Part shown: in pieces, positions 36,731 through 37,446 of the stretch
Position numbering within the stretch: position 1 is the first letter of the stretch
How the letters are laid out: the number at the start of each line of letters is the position of its first letter
DNA from: Actinomycetes bacterium
Lineage (GTDB): Bacteria; Actinomycetota; Actinomycetes; Actinomycetales; Microbacteriaceae
Direction of reading: 5' to 3'
Length of the DNA stretch: 37,446 nt
NCBI GenBank assembly: GCA_023431405.1
Contig: JAEYVZ010000076.1
Location: forward strand, 1 to 37,446
Program-made: the position numbers and the translations under genes
Notes under the pieces: generated by a model
What the model was told of the DNA's origin: nothing
The model's input: only the letters and a program-made list of their open reading frames with translations
Database searches by the model: none

Positions 36731-37446
36731 TCAGGTGCCCGCGGAACCTGACCCGGATGCCGTGAAGACGATCCTGTCGCCGCGGCGCGACGCCCGGCAT
36801 CCGGGCAGGTCGATGGGCCCCTGGCCCGACCAGTCGACCGCCAGGCGCGCCACCTCGAGGGTCTGTACGCGGCTGAGGCTCTCACCGAACTCGCTGTCGA
36901 CGATGTGGCGGATGATGCGGTGCCGGAGGGCCGGAGGGTTGGCGGCGAGCGCCGGCACCGACACGGCGATGCCGGCCTCCGCGTGCTCGACGATGTCTTC
37001 GATGGTCTCCTCGATCATCTCGGCGAACGCGTCGGCATCCTCGCGGAGCTGGTCGGCGGTGCGGGCGAGAGCCTCGGCGACCCCCGGGCCGAGCTCCTCC
37101 TCGAGCAGGGGGAGCACGTCTTGGCGCACCCGGACGCGCAAGAAGCGGCGGTCGAGGTTGTGCGGGTCGGTCCACGGCGGCAGGCCTTGGGCGAGGCACG
37201 CATCGCGGGTGACGGCTCGGCGCAGGCCGAGCAGCGGACGCACCCACAGGATGCCGTCGTCTTCCCGCACGGGCGACATGCCGCCGAGGCTCGTCGCTCC
37301 CGAGCCGCGCGCGAGGCCGATCAGCACCGTCTCGGCCTGATCGTCGAGCGTGTGCGCCAGCAGCACGACGCGGGCGCCCGCCTCCCGGGCCGCGTCGCGG
37401 AGCGCGTCGCGGCGGGCGTCGCGTGCCGCCGCCGCCGGACCACCGT
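36731..37446 (-). CDS. tilS: tRNA(Ile)-lysidine synthase, 5' end cut by the window edge
   Basis: About 238 C-terminal codons of TilS, which converts C34 of the CAU-anticodon tRNA-Ile to lysidine so that it reads AUA. The frame continues beyond 37446; the PP-loop SGGxDS motif lies outside. Visible are VVLLAHTLDDQAETVLIGLA, the family signature (HTLDDQAET), GMSPVRED, WVRPLLGLRR and DPHNLDRRFLRVRVR, then a helical C-terminal part to SGSAGT. The protein is at the short end because the extra C-terminal domain of E. coli TilS is missing, as in other actinobacteria. It ends 40 nt before hpt. Confidence 0.94.
   Translation of the reverse strand, partial: GGPAAAARDARRDALRDAAREAGARVVLLAHTLDDQAETVLIGLARGSGATSLGGMSPVREDDGILWVRPLLGLRRAVTRDACLAQGLPPWTDPHNLDRRFLRVRVRQDVLPLLEEELGPGVAEALARTADQLREDADAFAEMIEETIEDIVEHAEAGIAVSVPALAANPPALRHRIIRHIVDSEFGESLSRVQTLEVARLAVDWSGQGPIDLPGCRASRRGDRIVFTASGSGSAGT

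Overview
The window is high-GC DNA from an actinobacterium, most likely Microbacteriaceae and probably Microbacterium. Supporting this are the tilS-hpt-ftsH-folE-folP-folB-folK run followed by DUF3180 and bacterial PH-domain genes, an actinobacterial ClpC, a two-gene circularly permuted ATP-grasp/alpha-E plus transglutaminase unit, a LacI-controlled sugar ABC operon, and many TAnnnT -10 boxes 6-7 nt before a start codon (leaderless genes). The genus is inferred from style and gene order, not from a database match.

Layout. 1-1810 is a small accessory patch beside the 3' end of a tRNA-Ser(CGA) gene: an orphan antitoxin/excisionase-type HTH gene and a GIY-YIG/T5orf172-type gene broken by one extra C in a C6 run. 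1960-4887 holds a MarR regulator with a perfect operator, an SDR oxidoreductase and a DHA2-type MFS exporter. 4928-7306 holds L-lactate dehydrogenase and RadA. 7355-9686 has a 44-aa basic protein, an SseB-like protein, a highly structured intergenic stretch, a membrane-anchored Pro/Thr-rich protein and an N-acetylglutamate-synthase-like GNAT. 9773-13182 is the ATP-grasp/alpha-E fusion translationally coupled to a transglutaminase-like protein. 13172-19939 is an alpha-xyloside uptake and hydrolysis operon (binding protein, two permeases, GH31 alpha-xylosidase) with its LacI repressor and operators. 20034-25287 has clpC, a duplicated-domain lipoprotein, cardiolipin synthase and a small membrane protein. 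25397-28059 has a DUF4192 gene and lysS, convergent. 28219-37446 is a long minus-strand block: tilS (partial), hpt, ftsH, folE, folP, folB, folK, DUF3180, two PH-domain proteins and DUF2520, most joined by 1-4 nt overlaps.

How the genes work together. The clearest circuits are MarR repressing its own promoter and the SDR gene, and LacI acting at CGAAGCGCTTCG sites on its own promoter and on the xyloside operon. The folate genes make dihydropteroate from GTP. The least understood unit is the ATP-grasp/alpha-E/transglutaminase pair, whose biochemistry is, to my knowledge, unsettled. A genome-wide curiosity visible here is the word GGATGCC/GGCATCC, which recurs throughout the core genes and also builds three intergenic hairpins, but which I did not find in the first 2.3 kb.
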